From Candidatus Omnitrophota bacterium (GTDB lineage: Bacteria > Omnitrophota > Gorgyraeia > JABMRJ01), in NCBI GenBank assembly GCA_016783555.1, contig JADHWH010000006.1, positions 1 through 47,637 on the forward strand: a DNA stretch of 47,637 bases. The letters are read 5' to 3'. Position 1 is the first letter of the stretch. Each line of letters starts with the position of its first letter. Below are positions 1 to 6,932 of this stretch, piece after piece. The notes beneath the pieces were generated by a model. The model saw only the letters and a program-made list of their open reading frames with translations. It searched no databases and had not been told where the DNA came from. Both the position numbers and the translations under genes were made by a program.

Positions 1-275
1 ACCCTTATCAGGCGTTCTTTGAAGTCCCGGAAAAAGCGGCTGTTTTAGTTTAAAAATAGCATTCTTCTTGCAAAATTAATGCTTTTTTGGTAGGGTGGGG
101 TCTGCGTGGTTGGGTTTACTCATTAGGGGAAGGGGACAGGATTCTGTTGGCGGGTTTTTTTTCGAAATAATACGAATATATTCTTTCGATCTTAAGCTGC
201 GTGGATAGCGAGATTTAATCCTTCAGCTATATTCTTAGGAATACCAAACGTCTTTATACCTAAAGAATGACGAGT
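1..275. other. Left-edge intergenic stretch, no gene recognised
   Basis: No ORF with a plausible start or family match was found here on either strand. The minus strand around 190-275 can be read as KTFGIPKNIAEGLNLAIHAA followed by a stop, but it has an upstream stop and no start codon, so it may be a remnant. A GGGGACAGGATTCTGTT sequence lies at about 131-147, of a kind that is often dispersed in such genomes, but no partner arm was seen. Confidence 0.4.
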
Positions 276-455
276 CTACTTTTCTCCCTCATGCCCTATG
301 TCCATCCAGACACCGCTGCTGGCAACCCAGGTAGCGCCGGTCCAGCGGTCGAGCTTCACAACTAAGGGACTATTCACTGTGATGTCGTAGCGAAACAAAT
401 ATAATAATGCAGCCATAACTACTATGCCTATTGCAAGTAAGATGATATTCTTCAT
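276..455 (-). CDS. Small membrane-anchored protein, 59 aa (not in ORF track)
   Basis: This 59-residue ORF falls just under the cut-off of the supplied track. It starts at ATG 455 behind a good ribosome site (AAAAGGAGCGATAAT before ATG) and ends with TAG at 276. Residues 3-20 are a hydrophobic helix, probably a membrane anchor or uncleaved signal. The short outer part contains LDRWTGATW, a Trp-rich motif of a type I have seen in small hypothetical envelope proteins. It lies 27 bp downstream of the glycine-zipper gene on the same strand and could share its transcript. Function unknown. The good start signal and uninterrupted frame make it likely real. Confidence 0.7.
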   Translation of the reverse strand: MKNIILLAIGIVVMAALLYLFRYDITVNSPLVVKLDRWTGATWVASSGVWMDIGHEGEK

Positions 456-482
456 ATTATCGCTCCTTTTATAAAAATACTG

Positions 483-1073
483 CTAATCAATCGGGATTAT
501 CTCTTCGTATATTAAATTACCGTTTTCGTCGTATTTCCTTATCACCTTGCTCTTCGGCTCCTTAACCTCTTTATAGCGGCGGTATTTCCGTCCTTTTCTT
601 TCGCTGCCGGTCTTAGTTATCGAATCCAGCAACGCGTTTCCGATAACACCGGTCCCGGCCCCTATCAGGGCGCCCTGTCCCGCCTTTCCACCGGTAGCCC
701 CTGCCGCTATCGCGCCCGTGCCGGCGCCTACCAAGCCGGTCTTAAGGACCTTTGAAGTGGCGTCTTCCTGGGGTTCCTCATAGTAGTCATCGAGATCTTC
801 GCGCGCCTCGTAATCGCCTTCATAACGACGCTGTTTGGCCCCGCTTCCCGTAATCGCGTCAAGCAATACGCTGCCAATAACCCCTGTGCCCGCGCCTATA
901 AGAGCGCCTTTGCCCGCTTTTCCGCCGCTCATGCCTGCCGCAATAGCGCCCGTTCCCGCACCTACAAGGCCGGATTTTAAGATCTTGGTCGTTGGGTCAT
1001 CTTGCGCCAAAGCCGAATTTGTCAGAATTAGAAAGAATGAACAAATCAAAATTATTATAAACAATACTCTCAT
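483..1073 (-). CDS. Exported glycine-zipper protein with internal duplication
   Basis: The protein begins with a signal peptide (hydrophobic residues 3-20, cleavage after ALA). It then has two copies of a unit of about 46 residues, each holding GLVGAGTGAIAAG and GALIGAGTGVIG, separated by an acidic, Tyr-rich linker. Such Gly-xxx-Gly helices are typical of YMGG/glycine-zipper outer-membrane or cell-envelope proteins, which insert in or stiffen membranes. The C-terminus is basic and ends in a YDENGNLIYEEIIP strand. The track start at 1082 is a GTG inside the ribosome site; ATG 1073 sits 8 nt behind GGAGG and is preferred. A consensus promoter lies at 1136-1108. Exact role unknown. Confidence 0.8.
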   Translation of the reverse strand: MRVLFIIILICSFFLILTNSALAQDDPTTKILKSGLVGAGTGAIAAGMSGGKAGKGALIGAGTGVIGSVLLDAITGSGAKQRRYEGDYEAREDLDDYYEEPQEDATSKVLKTGLVGAGTGAIAAGATGGKAGQGALIGAGTGVIGNALLDSITKTGSERKGRKYRRYKEVKEPKSKVIRKYDENGNLIYEEIIPID

Positions 1074-1107
1074 CTGTGTCACCTCCTTTTAAGCTTCTTG
1101 CATTATT

Positions 1108-1136
1108 ATTATACACTAAAAACAATACTAAATCAA
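1108..1136 (-). promoter_or_regulatory. Sigma70-type promoter of glycine-zipper gene
   Basis: On the minus strand TTGATT (1136-1131), a 17-bp spacer and a perfect TATAAT (1113-1108) precede the strong ribosome site of the gene that starts at 1073. Confidence 0.7.
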
Positions 1137-1170
1137 GATAATGAAATTAAGAAAAAAGTGGGCAAAAAAA

Positions 1171-1240
1171 TACCGCCAATTACCATTATCTCTTAAGGTT
1201 TATAGGGTATCCCTCTATATAGAGGAATACATTGGCGGTA
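1171..1240 (-). terminator. Long bipartite hairpin terminator after the 55-aa ORF
   Basis: Outer arms TACCGCCAAT (1171-1180) and ATTGGCGGTA (1231-1240) are perfect inverted repeats. They enclose a second near-palindrome, CCTCTATATAGAGG (1212-1225). On the minus strand the last arm runs into TTTTTTT, as in an intrinsic terminator for the riboswitch-controlled ORF that ends at 1242. Confidence 0.7.
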
Positions 1241-1241
1241 C

Positions 1242-1409
1242 TTAATATTCGGATTTTTTCCTTTTTGGCAGAATAAACGCCTCCATCTTGACCTTATAAA
1301 AACCGTCGGCCATTTCGCTCAATGTTACCCTGCGGCAGAAATCAAAATTTGCGCCCTCATGGATTATCTCCAAGGTCCTTCTTGAGGGTGTATTATCCTT
1401 ATTTATCAT
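1242..1409 (-). CDS. 55-aa protein under GEMM riboswitch control
   Basis: This ORF is too short for the supplied track. It starts at ATG 1409, with GGGAG and AAGG just upstream, only about 20 nt after the T-tract of the riboswitch terminator, and stops at TAA 1242. The 55 residues are soluble, basic at the end (LPKRKKSEY), and include the stretch FCRRVTLSEMADGFYKVKME. I do not recognise the family. Since it is the only gene between the GEMM terminator and a second terminator, it should be the sole target of the switch. It may be a small adaptor or regulator of a surface or motility function, but this is inference from the ligand only. Confidence 0.65.
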   Translation of the reverse strand: MINKDNTPSRRTLEIIHEGANFDFCRRVTLSEMADGFYKVKMEAFILPKRKKSEY

Positions 1410-1431
1410 TGCCTTATCTCCCGTTTACAAA

Positions 1432-1461
1432 AATAAAAAATGCCAGACAAATTGCCTGGCA
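1432..1461 (-). terminator. Riboswitch expression-platform terminator
   Basis: Minus-strand TGCCAGG-CAATTTG-TCTGGCA forms a 7-bp stem and is followed by TTTTTTATTTTT. It lies directly 3' of the GEMM aptamer and about 20 nt before ATG 1409, so ligand binding probably controls premature termination. Confidence 0.8.
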
Positions 1462-1462
1462 T

Positions 1463-1555
1463 GGCGACGGTGTTATCCGCTAGTTGGTAGCCCAGCCTCC
1501 CTGGATACTTCCGAGGGACTGTGGCTTTGCGTCCCACCCTTTCGAGCAGTTTGCC
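1463..1555 (-). ncRNA. GEMM / cyclic-di-GMP-I riboswitch aptamer
   Basis: The minus strand carries the GEMM hallmarks in order: GGCAAAC, a stem with a GAAA tetraloop (CTGCTCGAAAGGGTGG), then GGGACGCAAAGCC, a second stem and a closing segment ending ACCGTCGCC. The two bases before CAAAC are GG, which is the G20-type arrangement of c-di-GMP binders rather than the A20 of cGAMP-type members, as far as I can align by eye. A terminator and a 55-aa ORF follow. The aptamer's 5' edge coincides with the end of a repeat element at 1555-1603. Confidence 0.88.
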
Positions 1556-1603
1556 CCGTTAGAGATTTACTCCAACGTGACAGACCCCGTAATCTCTAAC
1601 GGG
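1555..1603. repeat. CCCGTTAGA inverted-repeat element, copy 1 (GEMM leader)
   Basis: A 49-bp element with ends CCCGTTAGAGATT and AATCTCTAACGGG. It is flanked on both sides by the same six bases, GTTTGC (1549-1554 and 1604-1609), which look like a target-site duplication. An internal CCCCGT next to the right arm allows a second, smaller hairpin. It lies between the promoter at 1690-1663 and the GEMM aptamer. Confidence 0.75.
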
Positions 1604-1662
1604 GTTTGCCTTTTTCAACTCTAAAAAACGTGCTTATATAAAGAGCAACCTTTTCTACAACG

Positions 1663-1690
1663 AGTATATATCAGATATATGAATTGTCAA
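1663..1690 (-). promoter_or_regulatory. Promoter of the GEMM riboswitch transcript
   Basis: Minus strand TTGACA (1690-1685), 16-bp spacer and TATACT (1668-1663). It would start a leader near 1656 that includes repeat copy 1, the GEMM aptamer and the terminator before the 55-aa ORF. Confidence 0.75.
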
Positions 1691-1720
1691 GTAGCGAAAT
1701 CTAAGTTTTTTTTTATTTAC

Positions 1721-1767
1721 CCCGTTAGAAATTCATAAAAGTTAATTTTATCAGTATTTCTAACGGG
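1721..1767. repeat. CCCGTTAGA inverted-repeat element, copy 2 (after ttcA-like gene)
   Basis: A 47-bp element with arms CCCGTTAGAAAT and ATTTCTAACGGG. It is flanked by TTTAC on both sides (1716-1720 and 1769-1773). The right-hand copy of the flank contains the stop codon of the TtcA-like gene, so the insertion lies immediately after the coding end. No clear internal third arm is visible in this copy. Confidence 0.75.
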
Positions 1768-1769
1768 GT

Positions 1770-2558
1770 TTACATCTCTTTAGCGCAAAGATAGTCTGAT
1801 TTAATCCTCGTGGGGGCATTAAATATGTTGGATTTGATCTGGCTTGACCCCTTCTCTAGATCAGATATGACCCGCTTCATGAGGGCGCGTTTTGATAGCG
1901 CATTATTGGGGCATCTGCAGGCCTGTTTTGGAAGGCCGGATTCCCGCGCATACGCGCGTATCTCCCTCTCCTCTATATAGACCAGGGGTCTTATTATTGT
2001 TACCTTTCCGTTAAATAGGGGTTGTCTTGCGTTTATGGCGGATATCTCGCCGTTATAAAAGAGGTTTAGAAGAATGGTCTCTATTACGTCGTCTTTGTGG
2101 TGGCCAAGCGCTATCTTATTATAGCCAATCTCTGACGCAAGCTTGAAAAGCGCTTTTCTCCTATTCCAGGAACACCAGAAACAAGAGATATCGCCGGCGT
2201 CTCTCTTTAACTGCTTACCCTTAGCGGCTCGAGCTGCAGCGGGTATTTTAGTCTGCGCCTTAAGCCTTATTTCGATAAATCTATAAGGGCAGTTATTATC
2301 CTCAAAAAACTTTTCCAGATAGGACCGGGCTGCGCAGCCGGCGCAATGGTAATCCGTTATCACGTGCACCGCCAAAATATCATACGATACCGGCGCCCAC
2401 CGCCTCCTCTCAAGAAGCATCTTAAGCATGGTTAACGAATCCTTGCCTCCCGAGACAGCAACGATAATCTTATCCTTATCCTCAATGAGCCGATAGTCCG
2501 CTACCGCCTTGCCGATCTTATTTGAAATAAAAAAGCCTCTTTTGCTTAAATTCCGCAT
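1770..2558 (-). CDS. TtcA-like tRNA 2-thiocytidine synthase / PP-loop ATPase
   Basis: The PP-loop SGGKDS is at residues 36-41, followed by a GHHKDDVIET segment (about 152-161) typical of the TtcA/TilS ATPases that adenylate a tRNA base. Cysteine pairs are visible at C72/C75, C126/C129 (CFWC) and C214/C216 (CRC). TtcA enzymes use a CxxC pair plus another cysteine to hold an iron-sulfur cluster for sulfur transfer to C32 of tRNA. The length of 262 is usual. The tRNA substrate is inferred from the family; other TtcA-like subgroups thiolate other positions. It lies 19 bp after the NIL gene on the same strand, suggesting a sulfur-linked operon. Confidence 0.8.
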   Translation of the reverse strand: MRNLSKRGFFISNKIGKAVADYRLIEDKDKIIVAVSGGKDSLTMLKMLLERRRWAPVSYDILAVHVITDYHCAGCAARSYLEKFFEDNNCPYRFIEIRLKAQTKIPAAARAAKGKQLKRDAGDISCFWCSWNRRKALFKLASEIGYNKIALGHHKDDVIETILLNLFYNGEISAINARQPLFNGKVTIIRPLVYIEEREIRAYARESGLPKQACRCPNNALSKRALMKRVISDLEKGSSQIKSNIFNAPTRIKSDYLCAKEM

Positions 2559-2577
2559 GGTATATTTACAGCGAGCC

Positions 2578-2799
2578 CTACAAGATATTTACGCTTATGT
2601 TCTTATCTTTTAAATATCCCAGAAGCCTCTCTAACTCTTCCTTCTCACCTTCAAAAGTCAATATGGCCCAGCCTGTCGATGTCGAGAATGATGCCTCGAT
2701 AATATTCGGGATAATCTCAAACTCGCGGCCCATCGTATAGATCAGAGGCTCATCCTTTAGTTCATTCGGAATTGACAACTCGACTTTAATCTTTGTCAT
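2578..2799 (-). CDS. Stand-alone NIL-domain protein
   Basis: The real protein probably starts at ATG 2799, right behind AAAGGAGGGGAAG; the track start at 2940 adds 47 residues that are translated from a dispersed repeat. The 73-residue product matches the NIL domain, a small ferredoxin-like fold best known at the C-terminus of MetN methionine ABC ATPases: IKVELSIPNELKDEPLIY, then EFEIIPNIIEASF and GWAILTFEGEKEEL. Free-standing NIL proteins occur near sulfur and methionine genes. The TtcA-like neighbour fits a role in sulfur handling, but its partner is unknown. Confidence 0.8.
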   Translation of the reverse strand: MTKIKVELSIPNELKDEPLIYTMGREFEIIPNIIEASFSTSTGWAILTFEGEKEELERLLGYLKDKNISVNIL

Positions 2800-2828
2800 C
2801 TTCCCCTCCTTTAATTTAAGCACCGTCA

Positions 2829-2889
2829 TTGCGAGCGAAGCGAAGCAATCTCTTAAGATTGCTTCGTCGGCCTTTGGCCTCCTCGCAAT
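2829..2889. repeat. TCATTGCGAG-type dispersed palindromic repeat
   Basis: CATTGCGAGCGAAGCGAAGCAATCT belongs to a repeat type that is common in many bacterial genomes. Here the inner arms AGCGAAGCAATCT and AGATTGCTTCG pair around CTTA, and outer arms ATTGCGAG and CTCGCAAT close the structure. It lies upstream of the NIL gene and is read through in frame by the over-long track ORF. Confidence 0.75.
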
Positions 2890-2900
2890 AAATTCGACCA

Positions 2901-2932
2901 TAGACTTACGTCGCTTACGCTCCGTAAGTCTA
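2901..2932. repeat. Hairpin TAGACTTACG / CGTAAGTCTA
   Basis: A perfect 10-bp inverted repeat with a 12-bp loop, next to the preceding palindrome and in the upstream region of the NIL gene. It has no T-tract on either side, so it is not an obvious terminator. Confidence 0.6.
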
Positions 2933-2957
2933 GGTCTCATTTATTTTAAATACTTGC

Positions 2958-2985
2958 TTTACAAATTTTCTTATCGTGCTATAAT
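2958..2985 (+). promoter_or_regulatory. Promoter of PC4-like gene
   Basis: TTTACA (2958-2963), 16-bp spacer, perfect TATAAT (2980-2985), followed by AAGGAG and ATG 3017. Confidence 0.7.
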
Positions 2986-3016
2986 ACACCGCATAACTTA
3001 AGGAGATAATACAAAT

Positions 3017-3238
3017 ATGGATAAGACGGTTAAGACCATACCAAAAAACAAATTTCAGGAAATAAAGTTTGAGCTTAAGGAGTTCAAAGGGCACAACATT
3101 ATAGATATCAGGATCTGGAACAATGTGCCGGATTCTGATGAAAAGCGCCCCACGACAAAGGGTGTAACGATGAATGTTGAGCTCCTGCCGCAGCTTAAAG
3201 AAGCGGTTGAGCTTCTTGAAAAAGAGCTCACGAAGTAA
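3017..3238 (+). CDS. PC4-like (transcriptional coactivator p15) ssDNA-binding protein
   Basis: The 73-residue product has the PC4/p15 pattern: a beta strand with GHNIIDIRIWNN, a second strand KGVTMNVELLPQLKEAVELL leading into a helix. Bacterial members of this family bind single-stranded DNA and are thought to act in transcription or nucleoid-linked processes. It has its own promoter and a clean ribosome site, and it is a single-gene unit. The assignment rests on the PC4 core; what it regulates is not known. Confidence 0.8.
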   Translation: MDKTVKTIPKNKFQEIKFELKEFKGHNIIDIRIWNNVPDSDEKRPTTKGVTMNVELLPQLKEAVELLEKELTK

Positions 3239-3318
3239 TCCTTACCTAAAATAATAATATACTAAAATTTCTGATTCGGCAAGAAATTTCTGAATTTTTA
3301 TGGTATAATATTACTGTT

Positions 3319-5970
3319 ATGAGAACGACGATCCTGCTTGTCATGACAGTTCTTCTCTTAAGTTCCCCCACATCCGCCGCTATATCTACCGGCAACAACT
3401 TCATCGACCAGGCATTCAATGGTGCGGCAGTCCTATATCCTGTCGATCTGGACAAAGACGGAGATATGGATGTTGTCGGTGTCACAGGTGTTGGAACTGA
3501 AATAGCATGGTGGGAAAATAATGGTTCCGAAACATTCACAAAATGGAGTATCGATGGAGTAGGCTTCAACGGCGCTACTGGCGTTGTCGTTATAGATCTA
3601 AATAATGACGGAGATGTTGATATACTCTTTGTTGATGGGAATAACGTCTTCTGGTACGAAAATCCCGGCCCCCCTTATACGCAAACCCCCTGGCCTGTCG
3701 CAAATCGGCGAAATATAAGCGCGGCCTTTGTCGGGGCCAATTCTATATTTGCGATAGACATAAACAAAGACGGAGATATAGACGTCCTCGCTACCGATGG
3801 TAATACCGTTACCTGGTGGGAAAACCCCGGCGCGCCCTATACGCAGAATCCTTGGCCCGCCGCAAATCAGCGAAACATAGATGCGGCTTTTGCCGGGGCC
3901 AATTCTGTTTTCGCAATTGACATGAACAAAGACGGAGATATAGACGTCCTCTCTACCGATGGTACTAATGTTACTTGGTGGGAAAACCCCGGCGCGCCCT
4001 ATACGCAGAACCCATGGCCTAACCAAAACCAATGGAATATCGATATCGCCTTCAATGGCGCTAATTTTGTTTTTGCTATAGATATGGACAAAGACGGAGA
4101 TATAGATGTGCTGTCGACCGCCGGTACCGGCGCGGGCGTCCTTAATGACGTATCTTGGTGGGAAAATAGCGGCTCCCCGAACGCAAATACGTGGACAGAA
4201 TACATAATAGACGATAACTTTAACGGCGCCGAGTCTATATTCGCGATAGACCTTGATTTTGACGGCGATATCGATGTCGCGGGCTGTGGCGGCGCGGGCA
4301 ATACCGTCTCCTGGTGGGAGAATGACGGCAGCCCCAGACAGAGTTCGTGGACCGAGAATATCGTAAATTTAAATTTCACAGGCGCAAGCTTCGTATACGC
4401 CTGCGACATAGATAGCGACGGAGATATAGATTTATTGGGTACCGCGGATATCGATAATGATATTGCATGGTGGGCAAACGATGCCAACCTTGCATCCGGC
4501 AACGTCGGCTTCTTAGCCGAGCAAAAGATAGATGACTTCTTAAACGGGGCGTCTTCCGTCTCCTCGTCTGATATTGACACTGACGGCGATAACGACGTGG
4601 TCGGAACGGCCAGGCTGGCGGATGACCTTATATGGTGGGAGTCCGACGGCTCCCCTGCAAACGGCGGCTGGACCGAACATGTTCTGGATACTAATTTTGA
4701 CGGGGCGAAAGATAACACCACCGCAGACCTTGATAGAGATGGCGATATTGATATTGTAGCTGTCTCATCAAACGACGATGAGCTCGCATGGTGGGAAAAT
4801 AACGGGTCTGAGAGTTTCACAAAGAGAAGTATCGATACCGGTTTTGACGGCGCGAATTCGGTATTCATAATCGACCTCGACACAGACGGCGATCTTGATA
4901 TAGCGGCAACGGCGGGTCAGGGGGATGACGTCGCATGGTGGGCAAATGACGGTTCTCCCGCTAACGGAGGATGGGTCAAATCGACCGTTGACGGCAACTT
5001 CAACGGCGCGACAGACGTCCATTGCGTAGATCTGGACAGAGACGGTGACATAGACATACTCGCGACAGCCGATATTGACGATGACGTTGCCTGGTGGGAT
5101 AATAACGGTTCTGAATCTTTCACAAAAAGGCTGATTGACAGCGACTTTAACGGCGCCAATTCTGTAAAAACGGGTGACCTGGACCAGGACGGCGACATAG
5201 ATGTAATCGCCTGCGCCTCAAGCGGCAGCGTTATAAGCTGGTGGTCAAATGACGGGAGCCCTGCCAACGGCGGCTGGACCGAATATACAATCGAGGGCAC
5301 CCTCTCAGGCGCAAGTGAAATATACGTTATAGATATCGATTTAGACGGAGATCTAGACGTTGGAGCCGCCGCGAAATCAGCGGATAAGATAGGCTGGTGG
5401 GAAAACGACGGCTCACCGGCGGACGGCTGGACAGAGCACGTCATAAATTCATCCTTTAACGGCGCCGTATCAGTATTTTTGTTAGATCTGGACAGGGATG
5501 CCTATATCGATATCCTGGGCGCGGCAGAGGATGATGACGATATATGCTGGTGGGAAAACGGGGGCGCTTCAGTGGTTACTACCCCCTCTTCCACAGAGGC
5601 GGCTACTGCAAGCCTTCAGGTCGACTTTACCGTGATAAGTTCTGAGGATGGGGATTCCGCGACATCATCGGGCACTCCTTCTGCGCCGGGTTCAGGCGAA
5701 AGCTCAATAGAGACTGATGCCGACCTTCAGGAGATTGACGTAAAGTGCTTTATCGCGACCGCCGCCTTCGGCACTGCGAATAAGAGTGAAATAGAAAGAC
5801 TTCGCCAATTCAGAGATAAGTATCTAATGGAGAATCCCCTCGGGAGAAGCTTTGTATACACATATTATAAAATAAGTCCGCCTCTGGCAAGAGCTATATC
5901 CAGGAATGCGGTACTTAAAGATATTGTAAAAATATTTATAAAAATACTGCTTGAGGTGCTGCCGGTATGA
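3319..5970 (+). CDS. Exported FG-GAP/VCBS repeat protein with CFI-box C-terminus
   Basis: A signal peptide (residues 1-21) is followed by about 14 units of roughly 54 residues. Each has a calcium-binding DxDxDGDxD loop (for example DLDRDGDIDILA) and a WWEN(N/D)GS segment, predicting a beta-propeller-like surface protein. A Ser/Thr-rich linker leads to CFIATAAFG near residue 810. That is the CFI-box C-terminal domain, which is thought to be a sorting or anchoring signal, followed by a basic and then hydrophobic tail. No Shine-Dalgarno is visible; TGGTATAAT lies only 9 nt before ATG, suggesting leaderless expression. The stop overlaps the next start (ATGA), so the pair is probably translated together. 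Confidence 0.85.
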   Translation: MRTTILLVMTVLLLSSPTSAAISTGNNFIDQAFNGAAVLYPVDLDKDGDMDVVGVTGVGTEIAWWENNGSETFTKWSIDGVGFNGATGVVVIDLNNDGDVDILFVDGNNVFWYENPGPPYTQTPWPVANRRNISAAFVGANSIFAIDINKDGDIDVLATDGNTVTWWENPGAPYTQNPWPAANQRNIDAAFAGANSVFAIDMNKDGDIDVLSTDGTNVTWWENPGAPYTQNPWPNQNQWNIDIAFNGANFVFAIDMDKDGDIDVLSTAGTGAGVLNDVSWWENSGSPNANTWTEYIIDDNFNGAESIFAIDLDFDGDIDVAGCGGAGNTVSWWENDGSPRQSSWTENIVNLNFTGASFVYACDIDSDGDIDLLGTADIDNDIAWWANDANLASGNVGFLAEQKIDDFLNGASSVSSSDIDTDGDNDVVGTARLADDLIWWESDGSPANGGWTEHVLDTNFDGAKDNTTADLDRDGDIDIVAVSSNDDELAWWENNGSESFTKRSIDTGFDGANSVFIIDLDTDGDLDIAATAGQGDDVAWWANDGSPANGGWVKSTVDGNFNGATDVHCVDLDRDGDIDILATADIDDDVAWWDNNGSESFTKRLIDSDFNGANSVKTGDLDQDGDIDVIACASSGSVISWWSNDGSPANGGWTEYTIEGTLSGASEIYVIDIDLDGDLDVGAAAKSADKIGWWENDGSPADGWTEHVINSSFNGAVSVFLLDLDRDAYIDILGAAEDDDDICWWENGGASVVTTPSSTEAATASLQVDFTVISSEDGDSATSSGTPSAPGSGESSIETDADLQEIDVKCFIATAAFGTANKSEIERLRQFRDKYLMENPLGRSFVYTYYKISPPLARAISRNAVLKDIVKIFIKILLEVLPV
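3720..4100. repeat. Near-identical 162-bp DNA repeats inside the FG-GAP gene
   Basis: The stretch ACAAAGACGGAGATATAGA recurs at about 3764, 3926 and 4088, and GGGAAAACCCCGGCGCGCCC at about 3817 and 3979. The 162-bp period equals 54 codons. Other units of the gene are far more diverged, so these few look recently duplicated. Confidence 0.75.
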
Positions 5971-6902
5971 AAATCTTAACGCCCTATACGCGGATATACT
6001 ACCTTGCGGTTATCCTAAGCGTTATAGCCGTCTCTGCTGTGGTTGCCGCCCTTGAAGAGAAACCACGAGAAGGAATATCAAATGAATTCGTCGTAGGCAG
6101 CATTACAATCTCGCCTCCCGAAGAGTACGTGATAATAGAAGATGTGAAGTCAAAAAAGAAGAGGCTGTACGAGAAGGCCCAATATGAAAAGATAAAAGAA
6201 GACAAAAACGTCAAGTTCGTTCAGACTATCCTGATCGATACCATCGAATACAGGTATAATCCGATTGAAGGTAAAGTAAAATTTGCTTCAAATCTTTTTG
6301 AATTTGTGGAATTGGACGAAAAGAAGGCAATATTAAAAAGAGACTATGCTAAAGAGAGTGAATTGCCAATCACGGATGAGCCAGAGCCGTTAATGGAAGA
6401 AGAATTAACAGAAGAGATGCCGGAAATAGAAGAAGAGGCAATCAAGGAAACAGAGAAGGCCAAAACGGGCGCAAAGAGGCTGATTGCCTCGTTATTCTAT
6501 AAAATAGAATCGAAAGAGATATCGGATACCGAATGGGAGATAAGCCTTCCCAGCATATTAGACTCAGCCGGCAACTTTGCCCACGTCTTAGGTCTTATTA
6601 CAAAAAAGGTGGCTGATGTTATAGAACCGGAAAAGACCGCTAAGTTATACATTAGCACATCGATAGGAAAAGGAGCCCTCGGTCCTGAAGGGCTCCTTAT
6701 AGAATCCCTAAGCACCAGGCTTAAGGCTAAATGCGGAATAAAAGATGACGACCTTATAACATCCGTGAACGGAAAGACCCTCTCCGCCCTGCAGGATGTA
6801 TCCGCTATATTTTCATCCTTAGATCCAGCCACACCTCATACTATAGTTATAAGACTAGTTAGAGATGACTCAGAGCTGACCCATACTTACTATATAAAGT
6901 AG
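5967..6902 (+). CDS. Inner-membrane PDZ protein, GspC-like
   Basis: One membrane helix lies at about residues 10-28. A middle part repeats the phrase IEYRYNPIEGKVKF and similar strands. An acidic linker (about 125-160, rich in EEE) follows, then a second folded domain. The C-terminus has a PDZ-like module: GLLIESLSTRLKAKCGIKDD, then DLITSVNGKTL and a closing VIRLVRD strand. This order resembles GspC, the type II secretion protein that links the inner membrane to the secretin. Its start overlaps the FG-GAP/CFI-box gene by 4 bp, suggesting a role in exporting or retaining that protein. No other type II genes lie next to it, so a dedicated or housekeeping role cannot be decided. Confidence 0.6.
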   Translation: MKILTPYTRIYYLAVILSVIAVSAVVAALEEKPREGISNEFVVGSITISPPEEYVIIEDVKSKKKRLYEKAQYEKIKEDKNVKFVQTILIDTIEYRYNPIEGKVKFASNLFEFVELDEKKAILKRDYAKESELPITDEPEPLMEEELTEEMPEIEEEAIKETEKAKTGAKRLIASLFYKIESKEISDTEWEISLPSILDSAGNFAHVLGLITKKVADVIEPEKTAKLYISTSIGKGALGPEGLLIESLSTRLKAKCGIKDDDLITSVNGKTLSALQDVSAIFSSLDPATPHTIVIRLVRDDSELTHTYYIK

Positions 6903-6932
6903 GGGCTCTTTTTTGCCGGTCTTTTATATACC

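Noticed and set aside
190-275. Possible remnant coding sequence KTFGIPKNIAEGLNLAIHAA
   Set aside because: There is an upstream stop, no start and no recognisable family; too short to call.
835-1092. Plus-strand ORF of Ala/Pro-rich sequence
   Set aside because: It is the complement of the glycine-zipper gene, which has the better start, signal peptide and promoter.
3598-5444. Long minus-strand ORFs opposite the FG-GAP gene (3598-4032, 3999-4883, 4917-5444)
   Set aside because: They are the reverse-strand shadow of the repeated DxDxDGDxD codons; no start signals or family features are present.
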